Shown piece after piece: positions 5,156 to 5,696 of a stretch of 5,696 nucleotides of DNA (its first letter is position 1; each line of letters starts with the position of its first letter). Both the position numbers and the translations under genes were made by a program. A model generated the notes under the pieces. The model did not search any database and was not told the DNA's origin. It saw nothing but the letters and a program-made list of their open reading frames with translations. Where the stretch lies: contig JAEWLD010000225.1 in assembly GCA_023393485.1 (NCBI GenBank), positions 1-5,696 on the forward strand, in the 5' to 3' direction. Origin of the DNA: Bacteroidota bacterium. Its GTDB lineage: Bacteria; Bacteroidota; Bacteroidia; Flavobacteriales; Flavobacteriaceae.

Positions 5156-5696
5156 GTGCATCTCCTCACCAAATACCTCCGCCCCTATTCAAAATGGGTT
5201 TTCCTTGCGCTTGTGCTGGCCGGGCTGGCGCAGATTTTAGCATTGTATGACCCGATCATTTTCGGAAAGATCATTGACAAGTACACTCTAGGCGCGAATG
5301 AAATTGACCGCAGCGGCCAACTCAGCGATACCTATCGGTTACTGGCGCTGGCAGTAGGAATTGCGCTCGGTTCACGGCTTTTGCTCTCGTTCAAGGATTA
5401 TTATCTCAGAATGGTCGTCCAGAAATTCGGCATGCAGATTTTCAACGACGGACTGCGCCAAACCTTGCGGCTGCCATACCAGGAATTTGAAACGCAGAGC
5501 AGCGGCGAAATCCTGTCGATTTTGCAAAAAGTCCGCGCCGATACTGAAAAGTTCATCTCGTCGTTCATCAATATTCTGTTCTCTTCGCTGGTCGGCATCG
5601 GTTTTTTGCTTTGGTATGCGTTTACCAAACATTGGGCATTGATTCCGATATTTTTGGTCGGCGTCGTGGTGTTGGGCGGACTGACCAGCATTTTGA
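5156..5696 (+). CDS. ABC exporter, membrane (permease) domain, partial at the right edge
   Basis: The frame is open from here to the window end (180 complete codons). It matches the N-terminal membrane domain of half-size ABC exporters (MdlB/MsbA-like, fused permease plus ATPase) of the inner membrane. Hydrophobic segments lie near residues 14-36, 60-79, 133-156 and 160-180. The sequence between the second and third (SFKDYYLRMVVQKFGMQIFN, then LRQTLRLPYQEFETQSSGEI) is the typical cytoplasmic stretch, with the conserved pattern of phenylalanine plus Q/R-x-SGE-I/L. DPIIFGKIIDKY at 32-43 is also typical. The ATP-binding domain would lie beyond the window. No ATG is available: GTG at 5156 gives the expected start VHLLTKYLRPYSKW, and the frame upstream runs into the heptamer array without a stop. 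Substrate cannot be told; drug or lipid export is the usual range. The gene diverges from the restriction-modification gene. Confidence 0.85.
   Translation, partial: MHLLTKYLRPYSKWVFLALVLAGLAQILALYDPIIFGKIIDKYTLGANEIDRSGQLSDTYRLLALAVGIALGSRLLLSFKDYYLRMVVQKFGMQIFNDGLRQTLRLPYQEFETQSSGEILSILQKVRADTEKFISSFINILFSSLVGIGFLLWYAFTKHWALIPIFLVGVVVLGGLTSIL

Noticed and set aside
5372..5691. Two - strand frames of 86 and 96 residues opposite the ABC transporter start
   Set aside because: Antisense to a clear membrane domain with typical exporter motifs. They have no recognisable content.

Overview
The window looks like chromosomal DNA of a member of the Bacteroidota. The lines of evidence are the style of the class II fumarase and of the small GIY-YIG protein, start codons that lack Shine-Dalgarno sequences and sit behind A-rich leaders, and the short tandem repeats between genes. 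GC content is moderate overall, with GC-rich housekeeping coding sequence and clearly AT-rich patches. The assignment is by family resemblance, without a database search.

Layout, left to right: (1) fumC, a complete class II fumarate hydratase on the + strand (60-1457). (2) A 102-bp three-armed palindromic element (1458-1559) starting directly after the fumC stop. (3) A small GIY-YIG nuclease-superfamily gene on the - strand (1578-1883), convergent with fumC. (4) About 210 bp without a supported gene. (5) A - strand gene for an MmeI-like type IIG restriction-modification enzyme (2109-4811). It is broken by one in-frame amber codon at 4545-4547, which separates an 88-residue PD-(D/E)XK nuclease fragment from a 737-residue methyltransferase and target-recognition fragment. 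(6) A 344-bp intergenic region with two 7-bp-period tandem arrays, 21 units at 4890-5036 and 7 units at 5084-5132. (7) The first 180 codons of an ABC exporter (membrane domain plus permease core) on the + strand, running off the right edge.

fumC (TCA cycle) and the ABC exporter look like stable chromosomal genes. The restriction-modification gene between them looks like an accessory insertion. It is bracketed by a perfect 25-bp direct repeat (2097-2121 and 5085-5109) made of TCAATTG/TCAATTA heptamers, its recognition domain is much more AT-rich than its catalytic core, and it carries a nonsense codon where the family has coding sequence. If the amber codon is real and not suppressed, the locus cannot make the normal single-chain enzyme and may be decaying, or reduced to a possible stand-alone methyltransferase.

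The most unusual parts are the amber-split type IIG gene, the shared direct repeat around it, the twin heptamer arrays, and the three-armed palindrome next to the GIY-YIG gene. No CRISPR array, tRNA, rRNA, transposase or integrase was seen.
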